DNA from: Trachythela sp. YZ-2020
Taxonomy: Eukaryota > Cnidaria > Anthozoa > Malacalcyonacea > Clavulariidae
Reading direction: 5' to 3'
Length of the DNA stretch: 64,000 bases
Assembly (NCBI GenBank): GCA_016169945.1
Contig: JADLSH010000282.1
Coordinates: 1,054,001-1,118,000, forward strand
The position numbers were made by a program, and so were the translations under genes. Shown in pieces: positions 1-10,712 of this stretch. The first letter of the stretch is position 1. Each line of letters begins with the position of its first letter. The notes below the pieces were generated by a model, which was given only the letters and a program-made list of their open reading frames with translations, searched no databases and had not been told where the DNA came from.

Positions 1-60
1 GAATTTTAACAAGGAGGGATCCGCCCCCCTGAGCCCCACCCACTTCTCCACTACATTCTT
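1..60. repeat. Partial copy of a C-rich element end
   Basis: This stretch is roughly the reverse complement of positions 286-345 (shared blocks such as GAATTTTAAC and CCACTAC). It is probably a truncated second copy of the 279-683 repeat in the opposite orientation, cut by the window edge. Confidence 0.45.
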
Positions 61-278
61 GATTTTCCTGATATTGAAGGGCAGGGCAAATATCGTGAAC
101 TATATTAATATATTTGCCCCTGCGTAGACATCATGATAATAGCTGATTGACAATACTATGCCTTGTGGTGCTCTGAGTAACTAACAAATATCATTTTCAT
201 AATCTGCATGCATTCTGTTATTATTTTTTTAATCTCGTTTGCCTTTGCAATAGTATTGGATTAAAATACACCTAAAAT

Positions 279-683
279 CAGGGGTGTAGTGGAGGGGGGA
301 TCAGGGGGCGGAAATCCCCTGGTTAAAATTCCATGTTGATTTGGGGAGGCTGAAGCCCCAATATAATTGTGCAGATTGCATGATCTTACTCTGGAATGTT
401 CTTTTAAACTGTGGTGTTAAAATGAATTTAGTAATCTCTACTTGATCACATTGATCCTACTATTAGATAATTTATGAGGCTCTAGTGTAAAGTAGCTCGC
501 TATGTGTATAAAATATATATATTGGAATTTTCCAAGTTTATCATCGTGTTACCCCGACACTTTGTATTTTAACCAACCCCGCGCGCATGGCTTTTCAACC
601 CCCTCCCACATTGCTTTCACCCCCCCCCCCCTTTTTGAGAGCCCCCACCCACCCCTTGTTAGCGTTCCACGACTACACCACTG
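279..683. mobile_element. Possible hAT-like MITE
   Basis: The left end starts CAGGGGTGTAGTGG and the right end, read in reverse, starts CAGTGGTGTAGTCG, so the termini are similar inverted repeats of hAT style (CAG...CTG). I see no clean 8-bp target duplication (CCTAAAAT against AGCAAAAG). The interior is C-rich and has no coding capacity. The pairing of these two ends is therefore tentative. Confidence 0.4.
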
Positions 684-2169
684 AGCAAAAGCGATAATCT
701 GAAAAACTGTTTCAATTTTGAGTGCAAAAACGAATAATAGTGAATATAAAGTCCAGTACGACTTCAAACCGATTTTCCAAAGCTCAAATTTCACTTTAAT
801 AAAGTGTTTACCATGAATGCGGATTTAACTAGAGATGTTTTGGCTTATTTGAAAGAGCTCTTGTTCCATTGTGGTGGCTGCAAGTTCATGAGTTGTATAT
901 GATATTCTTAAAATCAAGTATTAATCGATGGTTTTCCCTTTATCTATTGGACGTTACTAAAAAGTTTAATAAGCTTAACTCCAGTACATTCATGGATTGA
1001 AGATTTAAATTTGTGATATTATTGTCGGTAGCGGTGGATTTATTGCTCATAACATCGTTAAAAGCATAACATTTTTTTGTACATACTGAACCAAACTTCT
1101 CTTACCAAAAGATATAACGTTATACATAGTAGATATACATCAAAGCAAATTCCATGCTATGGATGGCTGTTGCAATTATACTATGAGATGCATGATACTC
1201 AACCTGTTTAATATTTTATAGTCTGAAATACTTGAATGCACGTCATTCGGCATTGTAGCATGAAAATATCGAGGGGGGACTTGCTTTGGATCCTTAAATA
1301 TATTGTGTTATCATTCTGATTCATACCGTTGAACTGACAACATAATTGTAAGTTTCACATACTTTTGTTATAGAGCAATCATATGACTGGATTTCGCGCA
1401 AAGTTTTCACTATAGAAATTTAATACGGTGTCTCATAGCAATTATCAAAATAGGTCATTTTTAAAACGACTCGTAATAGCTATAGCTTTCATAGATGTCC
1501 AAATATTTGTTTCTGAAAGGCTTGTGATACCGTATCATTGTATAAATTGGAATAAAATGTACAATAATGTACAATATATTTCTAGTCTCATGCGCAAAAG
1601 TGTCTATATATAGTAAACGGCCAAGGGAGAGATAATGTATTCAATTGTTTCTGTGAAGAACGAGGGTCTGTTTAATACCCATTTTTATTATTTGGGCATA
1701 ATAATCATGTGCTCGGCGGGTTTTTACTTTGCGTAATGATCTTGGTACACCATGACTCTCATTGGTAGGCAATGAGGTTATTACGCTGAGGTTAAAAACC
1801 GACGGAAAACAAACGAATATGGTACGGGTTTAATAAAATATAGTTCAAACGCTGTTGGTTTACTGTCTGATATATCTAAACTCGAGTGCATCTTAAATTA
1901 CAGCTGCATCGTTATCAATTTGTACAAGCTTAAGGCCAGAATATTGGAAACTAAACTAAAGGAAAGAAACCAATTTAATGCAATCAAACGCCTTGAATTT
2001 CTGCAAATTTCGACTGGGTAACACATTTAATACGCATATTTCAAGCGTCTCTCATAATATGATATTTCATGGACATGGGATATTTTTTACTTTGTACCAC
2101 AATTCTACATGGAAATTATACTTGGTATTAGTAAAAACAACTTAAACATAGCAAGAATTAAGGTAGATA
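684..2169. other. Non-coding AT-rich DNA
   Basis: I see no convincing gene here. Short open frames lack motifs. The only structure I note is the hairpin at 1714-1808. Confidence 0.5.
1714..1808. repeat. Imperfect hairpin of about 95 bp
   Basis: GGCGGGTTTTTACTTTGCGT on the left pairs with the reverse complement of the GCGTAATAAC... and GTCGGTTTTTAACC segment on the right. It may be a small foldback repeat. Confidence 0.4.
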
Positions 2170-2560
2170 TATAACAGACCTTTAGTTTTGATTTAGTTAT
2201 AACACAGTTCCTGTGCAATAAGGGATATTCTATTATTCTGATACCTCAAGCTCTTTGTAACTTAAATATAAAATATTGAAACCGAGAAATGTATGTAGCC
2301 TACAGTAAAGCCAATGAATCCAGGAAGAAAAGCAACAGGCGCATAGGTAAATCGATTCATAACTTGATCAAGTATGAAAAAATGCCTTTGTAAGCAGATT
2401 TTCAACGAAATATTTCTACATGTAATCTATATGCTATGCTATCTAAAATTTAAACTATACTCACCAGTCACCAATACAAATTGTTAAATCAGCTCACTGA
2501 CTATCGATCTTCAAACTAGAATTTAATCTTTGCTTTGATACCGCGAATATTTACGAGGAA
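2170..2560. repeat. Diverged duplicated block, copy A
   Basis: This block aligns in the same orientation with 8190-8480. Shared strings include AAATATTTCTRCAT, CTTTGTAAGCA and TATGCTATGYTATCTAAAAT in the same order. There is no coding content. It is either an old segmental duplication or two copies of one unrecognised element. Confidence 0.6.
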
Positions 2561-2599
2561 TTATAGTCAGGTAATCGACGAGTAAAATATGCTGTTCTT

Positions 2600-3825
2600 C
2601 TGACTGGGAGTTGCAATGAATGCTTGTATTTCCTGTCTGTTAATTCGTATCGCATATCAATTCACACCACGACACTTTGCAGCCTACGTAAGAGTTTGCG
2701 TAGCCTGCAGGCTGTTAGTAAAAGCCGGGGCACGGAGTACCGGAACACCGGAGCACCAGAACTGCGGAATATTTAAACTAAACTCGTATGAACTGTTTAT
2801 TATCTACTATTTTGTTCAATAATTATTTACTACCAATAATATATTTCAAATATAACAGGAAATTGTCTTATCCTTCCCACTCTCCGTTTATGCATTAACT
2901 CGGTTAATAAGGCTTCGTACTGCGGACGTTCTCACATATTGAAAGAGCGTATTGTTGTTGCTACGACATCTGTAAAGAACTCCTAAATTTCGATGACTGA
3001 GATTGCTTAAATCATAACGGCAAACGCAATGATTGATCTTTGACTGGACTTTACCTTATTAATTAAAACTAGTCGTCGAAGGCAAGGTTGTAATCACCGA
3101 GCCCGAGGCGACTAAATTGTTTTAGCAGAAATTTCAAAGAGAAAACAAACATAGAAAGTTATGAGGTCAGTTGAAAAGATTATAGGATAAAATTTAGCGC
3201 TTTTCTCAGGGGCCGGTTATTAAAAACATGCCGGCAAAAGCAACACTCGCGACGGGACTTCTAAGTCCCAGGTTAAAAAACTGACCATAGGATCCACTGG
3301 GATTGCAAAATACATTTGGGGGCTTCGATGTATCTACAGTGTGTTTATATGAAGTATTTAGTATCAAATTTAGCTATCTGCTGTACAGACTAGCGGGCTC
3401 AAACCACCTGAGTTTTCTTTATCAATTTTTATAATGTTAACCACTGTGTAGAGAGATGGGGATTTTTTATGTGTGTATAAGCTATTGAAGAAAGATTCTC
3501 TAGTATTTTTTTTGAGAATTATATCAAACTCGATTCAAAAATTGGATCTATTGTTTGGGACTTAGAAGTCCAGCCTGGGTGTATCGTCCACCTACGTTAT
3601 CAAAATATGTAATGGCTTTTTTCTGCATACTGCAATTATAAACACATTTTAGCCCGTTGTGGTTTTAATTTGTTTGTATAAAATTGATAGAATATGTTGT
3701 TTGTGTCTTTTACCTGTTCTTGCCTGTTGCGAAATGTGATGATTTCTACCTGATTTGGCCAATATATTCATTGTCGACTGTGAATAACACCTACAAAATT
3801 AAACAAAGGTCACAGTACGTTCACA
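2600..3825. other. Non-coding DNA
   Basis: No gene is recognised. Two short near-palindromes, GGGACTTCTAAGTCCC near 3254 and GGGACTTAGAAGTCC near 3557, lie in roughly inverted context about 300 bp apart. Confidence 0.4.
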
Positions 3826-4454
3826 ATGTCGAAAAGATATAATGTGATTGACGTGCTCGAAATGTAGAATGAAATCCCAGATGATGGCCAAGACACCGAA
3901 GAGTCGTCGTCTGATGATGAGGATGAAATTGTTGATGGTGACTACATTCAATCTTTTGATGCTGACGAGCCAACCTCTGGTAACGATGATATTGTTGATG
4001 ACAACATTGAACCTGAGAATGAAGAGATTGATGCAAGTGAGGCATCCACAACTGTAATACCAAAGCCAAAGAAGAAAGTAGCTGAAAAAAGAGTTTCACC
4101 AAGTGCCCAAAATTGGTAGAACAGTTTCTATTGAAAAATGATCATCCGTATCCACTGTCAGCTGACCAAGTCAAGAGTCTACAAAAAATTATGCAGTCCA
4201 AGACCAATGAAAAGCTAAGCGTTACCCAGGTGAAGAAGTTAGTCGAAATTGCAAGACGCCAGTGGAAAAAGATCGAGAAACAATCAGAAAATCATCCATT
4301 TGACTTTCACGAAGGCCCCAACTTGGAAAGCTTTTCTGAGTGCGATACACCAGCAGATGTATTTTTTCAGTACCTTGACACTGACATTGTTGTCCCTTGA
4401 CACTTCACACTGACATTTTGTTTCAAACAAACTTGTACATCAACCAAAGGGAGC
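3826..4454 (+). pseudogene. piggyBac-like transposase, N-terminal remnant
   Basis: An ATG at 3826 opens a frame (MSKRYNVIDVLEM) that meets TAG at 3865-3867. The frame then continues as a very acidic Asp/Glu/Ser-rich stretch to a stop at 4117-4119. Coding similarity resumes in another frame at 4113-4400, with a helix-rich segment followed by a GPNLESF...TPADVFFQYL motif, and in a third frame up to about 4454 (TNLYINQRERR). An acidic N-terminus followed by a GP...DFF-type block and a TNLY block is the layout of piggyBac transposases. The rest of the DDE domain is missing: a repeat beginning at 4463 follows immediately. The segment HPYPLSADQVKSL...KKLVEIARRQW loosely recalls a homeodomain but lacks its Trp-Phe core. 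The family call is inference from these motifs. Confidence 0.5.
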
Positions 4455-6232
4455 GTCGTATGCAGGGGCGGATCCAGCCGTTTGGCTGACCGATGCACTA
4501 GACCGCACCCGTACTCGTAACAGTAGGGGGGTACGGGGGAATCCTCCCCCGGAAAATTTTGAAATCTAGGACCTCGGAAATGCGATTTCCTGCGTTCTGA
4601 GCGAACTTTTATACTGCAATTGGTAAATGGAAATCGTAAAAACATTTGCTGAATTTTTAGAAAGATGCGTAAAAATTGTGAACTACAGGGTGTCATCCTT
4701 GATTCAAATGCAGATTTTTAAAAGAATAAAGCAGTAAAGCCTACATGTCTACATTCATTTGAAAGCTTATAACCATCCAGCTTTCCAACGTGGGTTACGT
4801 TATAAATTTGAATGATTGGTTCACGAAAAATGTTATTTTAAGAGACTGAGATTGGAGAAGTAAAAATTCGAGATGCAATCATGAAGCGTGCCTTAAATTA
4901 TAAGCGAACTGATTTCGTAAAAAACCCCCGAAAATATCGAAGCTTTTTGCAGATACGGTTCCATTTCAAACTAGTCAGTTTTGGCCTCCTGTCATACAGT
5001 GTAACAAAGGCAGTGTACAGTATGTTCTGCTAGTAGCCTTTATGTTACAACCATCACACTACTGCTAGAAAGTCCCAGCTATCATAGCCATCACCAAATG
5101 CAGGATCATGCAGATATGTACAGAGGCAGGAAAGGCATGTACTATATTTCAATTGAATAAACATATATGGAAAGCATCGTACTCTTGGTGATTGACGAGC
5201 TGAATGCATGTCAATTCCTTAGCATGTCACAAAAATGTTCCTTGCCAGAAAGTAATTTCGAAAAGACTCTGCATGTAGAGGCAATCTCTGCCACCTACTA
5301 GATCTAAATAACCACAATATGAGTGACCGAGATTATGGAAATAAGATAAAGTCATAAGATAAGAAATTGCATATACTATGCATTGTGGACCCAGTAGTGG
5401 GTTGCATATTTGAATAACACAATACTATAATAGAGAATACTAAGAAGTGTAATTATGCTGTACTGTTTATGAAAAACCATAACTCATCAACTCACAATTA
5501 ATAATTTCCCAATTTGATGAATAAAATTATCTGGCATAGACAAAGTAAAATAATAAGGTATGGTGAATAAAGGCACTTTAATTGTGCGTTACTCTGCAAA
5601 GGGAGTGTGTTTGACATCATACAATTGGTCAATTTAAACTGCCCTTTGCTGCCATTGACATCAAGTGGTGAATGGTGTATTAATTTTTGTATTTGTCTGA
5701 TAAATTTGTGATTAATAGCTAACTAATCAATACATGCACCACACAGAATCTACTTTTTGGAAAAATCTCTGAGTAAACACAGGAATGATCCTATTCTGAA
5801 GAAAATAATTTGCCAAATGAACATCACAAACTGTACAATGATAAATATTATGATATATTTGTCCTCCTCCTGTGCCTAGCTTTTGCCCTGCCACTCAATT
5901 ACCATTTATTGTCTTAGATACTACCAATGAGTATAAGCACTGACAAATATTCTGTATGTTAATACTATCTTACATAAATCCAGGCATTTATAAATGGTAA
6001 TCTTCAAGGTGCAGGCAACACCTAACCAGGACCTTGCTTTGCATTGACAGTGATATTGTTCAATTCTGTATGATATTTCCCAAACAAAGACAATTACCCG
6101 GGCTTGCTCACTTACCCGAGTTGAGTGTCATGCTATGTTTATGCAAATATAATTTGATATGAGTTAGAAATGACATTCATTGTCTTGACAGATTTGAAAT
6201 TGCTGGTAAGGTCTCTGTGATAGCAACAATTA

Positions 6233-6543
6233 TGCACTTGTCATTGGAAACCCCCACCCTGGGGAACCATGGGGATTAGACTTTTGCAAAAACTAATGCA
6301 AGAAAATGCCCCACCTATAGGGGCAATCATAGTGAGTAAAAGCCCCACTTAGAACAAGATACTAATCAAAAGTGCCTTTATTAAAAGATATTTATTAAAA
6401 GTATTAACAGTGTTGCAATATTTGAGGTTGGCAAAAATGCCTAAGCCCCCACCCCATGGGGTACATTGAATAATCTAAATTCCCATCATCCCACACCTAT
6501 TCCCCATATCACTCCGGGGTGGGGGGTTCCAATGACACATGCA
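6233..6543. mobile_element. PIF/Harbinger-type MITE, 311 bp
   Basis: Imperfect 27-bp terminal inverted repeats: the left end begins TGCACTTGTCATTGGAAACC and the right end, reversed, TGCATGTGTCATTGGAACCC. The element is flanked by TTA at 6230-6232 and 6544-6546, the 3-bp TWA duplication typical of PIF/Harbinger. It is non-coding. Confidence 0.65.
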
Positions 6544-7519
6544 TTACGACACAGTGGCAATCACACTATCAGTAATAATAGTATGACCGTATGCAGGTTA
6601 AACGCATGGTTAAATTTGCTGGCAAAATGGGATTTCAGGTTTCTTTGAAAATATATCTAAATTATAGTACTTGCCCAGGTGCTATGTTTTGCATTATCTT
6701 GGCAGTATCGTTTTGGGGGGGCCAACTAAAAAACGTAAATTATAACCAGCATGCCCATTTTGTATGTGTCGACGGGGGGGGATGTGTTAAAAAAATTTTC
6801 CCGGACAACTTATGTTCTCATATGTTCCGACTTGTCTTGTGTCCCGACTTTTTTTGTGCCGACTCGTATTTTTTGTGCCGACTCAAATCTCGCTTCTGCC
6901 CACTAAATCTCCAAATACAATTCATGGGGGGGGTTACACACCCCCCCAAACCCCCCCGTAGATACGGTCCTGGCTAAAATACGCCCAAATTCTCAAAACA
7001 TCATGTAGTAAAAGTAAAATATTATATTTGCATGACGTATAGCGTGAGAAAATAATAAAAATATTTTGCTAGTCACAATTTTATCAAGGGGGGCCGAGAA
7101 TTTCGCCAGAGGGGGCCCGGCCCCCGGGCCCCCCCTCTAGCTACGTCTCTGAGTATCGTGTCAACATACCAGCAGTATCATGTCAACATAGATTAAATTT
7201 GTCTCAATAAAGCAAACTGCACAGTGTATTACTGAGTACAAATATATACACAATTTAATTGTGGACAGTGGTGACCATTTTCACATTTATACACTCTTCG
7301 AATTGATCAATTCACTAATTATAGGAAATTTTGCTTACTTTAGAGCCGTCAGTTCGACACAGTGGCCAGTTTCAATTCAGTTCCTTCCATCTTTGCCTTT
7401 AGACAACGAATTTCAAAGTGGCAATACTCATTTTATTCGTTTTCCCACTATTTTGAAGATTTCTCTTCTCGTAATCACATTTATAATATGCATAATATAC
7501 GTTTATTGCCAATTTCTAG

Positions 7520-7713
7520 TACGTCACGGTAGATTTGGCATCGGTCTGACCGATGCGAGAGCCTGCAATCTGCACGCGATGCATCGGTCGGCGGTCAAAT
7601 CTACCGTGACGTAGGGCTCTAAAACAATTGAATTGATGATGTCACGGTAGATTTCACGCGGAAAAGGACTCGGGACCGATGCATTGACCGATGCAAATCA
7701 AATCTACCGTGAC
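7520..7713. repeat. Two adjacent hairpins with shared arms
   Basis: Hairpin 1 (7520-7613) has arms TACGTCACGGTAGATTT and its complement. Hairpin 2 (7641-7713) uses GTCACGGTAGATTT and its complement. The loops are full of ACCGATGC/GCATCGGT words that recur at 8033-8063 and near 4480, which suggests repeated binding sites or subterminal repeats of one element family. Confidence 0.6.
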
Positions 7714-8189
7714 GTAGCGATGCATTTGCTTTCTACAAAAATGTATATATTTTGTCGCGAAATTATTTACGCTTAATTGGCGCGAATTAACAGAAAATAC
7801 GAATTTGCCAATATTTCCTTTCACACGTTTATATTAGTACTATTTTAGTCATTTCACCTGTGATTAAAATTGTTTAATTGGATTTCGCTCTAATTGGTGT
7901 ATTAAATAGTTGGAAGGAATATTTTTAAGGCAAGATTTACGGTGTGAAAATATATCTTTTATAGCTTTCTTTCGGAGTTTTATCGAGAAATATATCAGTA
8001 CTGTAAAATCTGTAAATCCAATATTCGATTTTGACCGATGCATTAGCATCGATTGCATCGGTCTGGATCCGCCCCTGGTCAGTTGAACCATGTTTACTCG
8101 AACTCAGAGCATAGTGCTCAGGCATTCAAATCATTATAATAGGATAATTTCTAAAGTGTCAGTTTTTTTTGGGACACCCTGTATAGTAT

Positions 8190-8480
8190 AACTGACTTTT
8201 GATTGAGTTATAGTTCTTATGCAATAAAAGATATAATTCTGATGTAATTCAACTGACAAATTTATGTGCAGTAAATGGCAGTAAACGAGGAAAAGGTAAC
8301 TTGATCACGTATGGGAAATTTCCCTTTGTAAGCAAATTTTTCACGAAATATTTCTGCATTGATATGCTATGTTATCTAAAATCTAAACAATACCTACCAA
8401 TACAATTGAATGAGTTCCCAGATCGTCGACTCTTCAGAGTAGAATTGAGACTGCTTTATACAGTGAAAGAGTGAATATTA
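8190..8480. repeat. Diverged duplicated block, copy B
   Basis: Same-orientation partner of 2170-2560, with matching blocks in the same order and several indels. It starts about 110 bp after the right end of the 4463-8077 element. Confidence 0.6.
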
Positions 8481-8625
8481 CCAAAGAATCGCGGCCAAGT
8501 AGCTTTAGATTTAGTACGAGTGTTGACGGAAGTGTACCTCGAGGTATATCGGTGGTAACCGGTGCGCATGTCCGTAGTTGTTATTTAGTACCCAGTCTCC
8601 TAATATAATTTAGTCATAAATAAAA

Positions 8626-8818
8626 ATGGCGGAAAAAAAGAGTGCAGTTGGCTGAAAGATCCCAAACAATCCCAAACAACTTTTGCGAAAAGGAAGAGGA
8701 AACGAACTGGAACGCAGCAGAATGCTTTCACAAGACATGTCAACCTTTCAGAAACAACGAAGATCTAATAGTCCAAGTACATAAACAACAAACCCACTTG
8801 AGACTGATGAAGGAACAA
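8626..8818 (+). CDS. Candidate first exon of an unknown gene
   Basis: ATGGCGG at 8626 sits in a good initiation context (AAAAATGGCGG). It is followed by a seven-A run, after which the long open frame is shifted by one base (8642-8818). That frame ends in ...LMKEQ directly before GTAAGAA, a good donor, in phase 0. The A-run is a likely indel site. I do not recognise the protein. The next phase-compatible segment is at 10572. All three frames look somewhat peptide-like, so this is a weak call. Confidence 0.3.
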
Positions 8819-9300
8819 GTAAGAAATTACATCATTTAGCTGTAACTTCGTATAAATTTTATTGTTGGTTATGACACTTTGTACTGTAGTAACAAATGAA
8901 TAAGAATCTCGAGAAATATAGCCATTTGGGATACTTTTATCTTTCACTTTATCACAGTCCCTGTACACGATATATATCTGTATAATGTACTATGTTAATA
9001 GTATGTTCAATATTTGTAATATGCAACATTTATTGAAACCCTTGCCCCTGGCCAACCCTTATACATTTGCTGTTGTTAAAGCCATGTTACACTGCAAGCA
9101 TTTGCCTGGCCTGAGTAAACCAAGGCAAGCCAGGGTAATTGTGCTACATTTTCACCGTTTACATCTCCACAAGGCTTGGCTTGCTGTATTTACTTGTTTA
9201 TATGCTGCCCCCAATTGAGTGAAAAGAGAGCAAAATATTAAAGAGTGCTGCCCTCGAGTAAGCACCCCACTAATTAATAATGGTAATTGAACTGAGTGGA

Positions 9301-9403
9301 GTGCAATTTGGTCTGAAATCAAACGAGTGATTGCAAAATTGCGCGACCGCGAAGCGGGAGTGCGATTTGTAATCGCAAGTTTGATTTCAGACCAAAATTG
9401 CAC
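9301..9403. repeat. Hairpin repeat, 24-bp arms
   Basis: GTGCAATTTGGTCTGAAATC at 9301 is repeated inverted, with one inserted base, up to 9403. The loop contains GCGCGACCGCGAAGCG and TGCGATTTGTAATCGCA, itself palindromic. It resembles the hairpin at 10028-10137 in its GTGCRATT words and may be the same MITE family. Confidence 0.6.
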
Positions 9404-10027
9404 GACACAAAGTTCAATTTCCACTTTATTATATTCATTTTGAAATCTAAATAATTTTTTAAACCGGAGGAGGTATTTTATTAGTCTTTGTTTACAACTG
9501 ACACACCCACGATACTCCCATAGCAACAACATGAATTGCAATTTGACAAATTGACTAAAATTTAAAAAGACTCAGTATAATCAAGCAAAATGTGAGCGGA
9601 TTTTTAGAAATAAAGACCGTAAAAGTAAGTTTAAAGATATCGTAGACCTTACATGTAAATTGATAAACGTTTCTTGTGATTTTGTGTATTCAAACATCGA
9701 CACTACGATCGATCATTCCATATTTTAATACCTTGTGGGTTTGTGTTCAGTTTTGGCTGTTGCACAAATGAAACTTGTTTTTGTTGACATTTTGACAATG
9801 TTTCATTCAAAATTTTGTTGATAATTTGGCCAATATTATTTGTGAAAAATTCTTTGATCAACATAAAGATGTTGATTTTTATGAAAAAAACTGCAGTAAT
9901 GCAGTCTAGAGTATTGACAATTTATGGTGAACAGATTTGGTCATTTGCCAGATCACATTTTTCTTTAAATTGATTAGCAAGTTGAATTCTATAATTCAAT
10001 CTGATTGGTTGCTGTGGTGCAGAGCTT

Positions 10028-10137
10028 CAATCTGATTGGTTTAAAAATGATGCGATTTAATCACGAATCGCACTGTTTAGACTTCAAAATGATGCGATTC
10101 GTGATTAAATCGCACTCCTATGAACCAATCAAATTGC
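10028..10137. repeat. Palindromic hairpin repeat
   Basis: TGCGATTTAATCACGAATCG (10051) pairs with TGCGATTCGTGATTAAATCG (10093). Outside this stem, CAATCTGATTGGTTT pairs with AACCAATCAAATTG. The arms are therefore about 45 bp with one internal gap. Confidence 0.65.
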
Positions 10138-10571
10138 AAGAAACACCATTGATTTCAAAATGGATATAATAAATGTGAAAAATATGGTGAAAACAGCTAC
10201 AGAATATCTCAATCTTTAATCAGTCGCATACATTTATTATCTCTCCAAACCTTTGTAAATGGCAAGATACCAAACATCTTTATTATTCACTTGATTGATC
10301 TGGTGATATAAAGATGGGACAGTGTAAACCGGGTAAAATGGCCGGATGACATTTGAAAATACATTGGTCATAAACCTCCTTCCATCCAGTAAAAACCTTA
10401 ATTAGCATTTCAGTAATTAGTTATGTTTAGCTAAATACCCAAGACCACACTTATCAAAAACAAGTTTTGTAAAGTTGGTCAGCCTAAATAACCTAATTTG
10501 ACAACTAATAACAAACATAGCTGACAAATATATAATACTTGAAGTAAAGTATAAATGATCTGTGTTTTAAG

Positions 10572-10710
10572 AAAACTGATGACATTGGCTCAGATCATGA
10601 ACCACCAAGTATTGTGGTTGGATCAACAACTGTTGATGAGGTTGGTTCATATTTCATGGAACTGATGGGACAGAATGGCATAACAACATTAAGCATTGTT
10701 TGTTTTCTTC
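10572..10710 (+). CDS. Candidate second exon, interrupted by pogo element
   Basis: After a TTTTAAG acceptor-like site the frame reads KTDDIGSDHEPPSIVVG...EVGSYFMELMGQNG and stays open up to the pogo element at 10713. It is in phase 0, matching the donor at 8818. I do not recognise the protein. No clear donor is seen before the insertion. Confidence 0.25.
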
Positions 10711-10712
10711 TA

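Larger units (their letters stand above)
4463..8077. mobile_element. Possible hAT-like element with 15-bp TIRs
   Basis: The left end CAGGGGCGGATCCAG (4463-4477) is repeated exactly, inverted, at 8063-8077. Flanking 8-mers GTCGTATG and GTCAGTTG agree at only 5 of 8 positions, so the target duplication is weak. Both ends also carry GACCGATGC-type motifs just inside. The 3.6-kb interior has no transposase. It contains a PIF-type MITE, G-rich segments near 6710-6960 and 7085-7130, and two hairpins. The two ends may belong to separate insertions. Confidence 0.4.

Noticed and set aside
4113..4400. Homeodomain protein
   Set aside because: HPYPLSADQVKSL...ARRQWKK loosely fits, but the WFxN core is missing and the flanks match piggyBac layout.
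6466..6977. Overlapping ORFs of 60 and 128 codons
   Set aside because: They run across a MITE end and G-rich non-coding sequence; translation shows no domain.
9152..9541. 129-codon minus-strand ORF
   Set aside because: It crosses the 9301-9403 hairpin repeat and has no motif.
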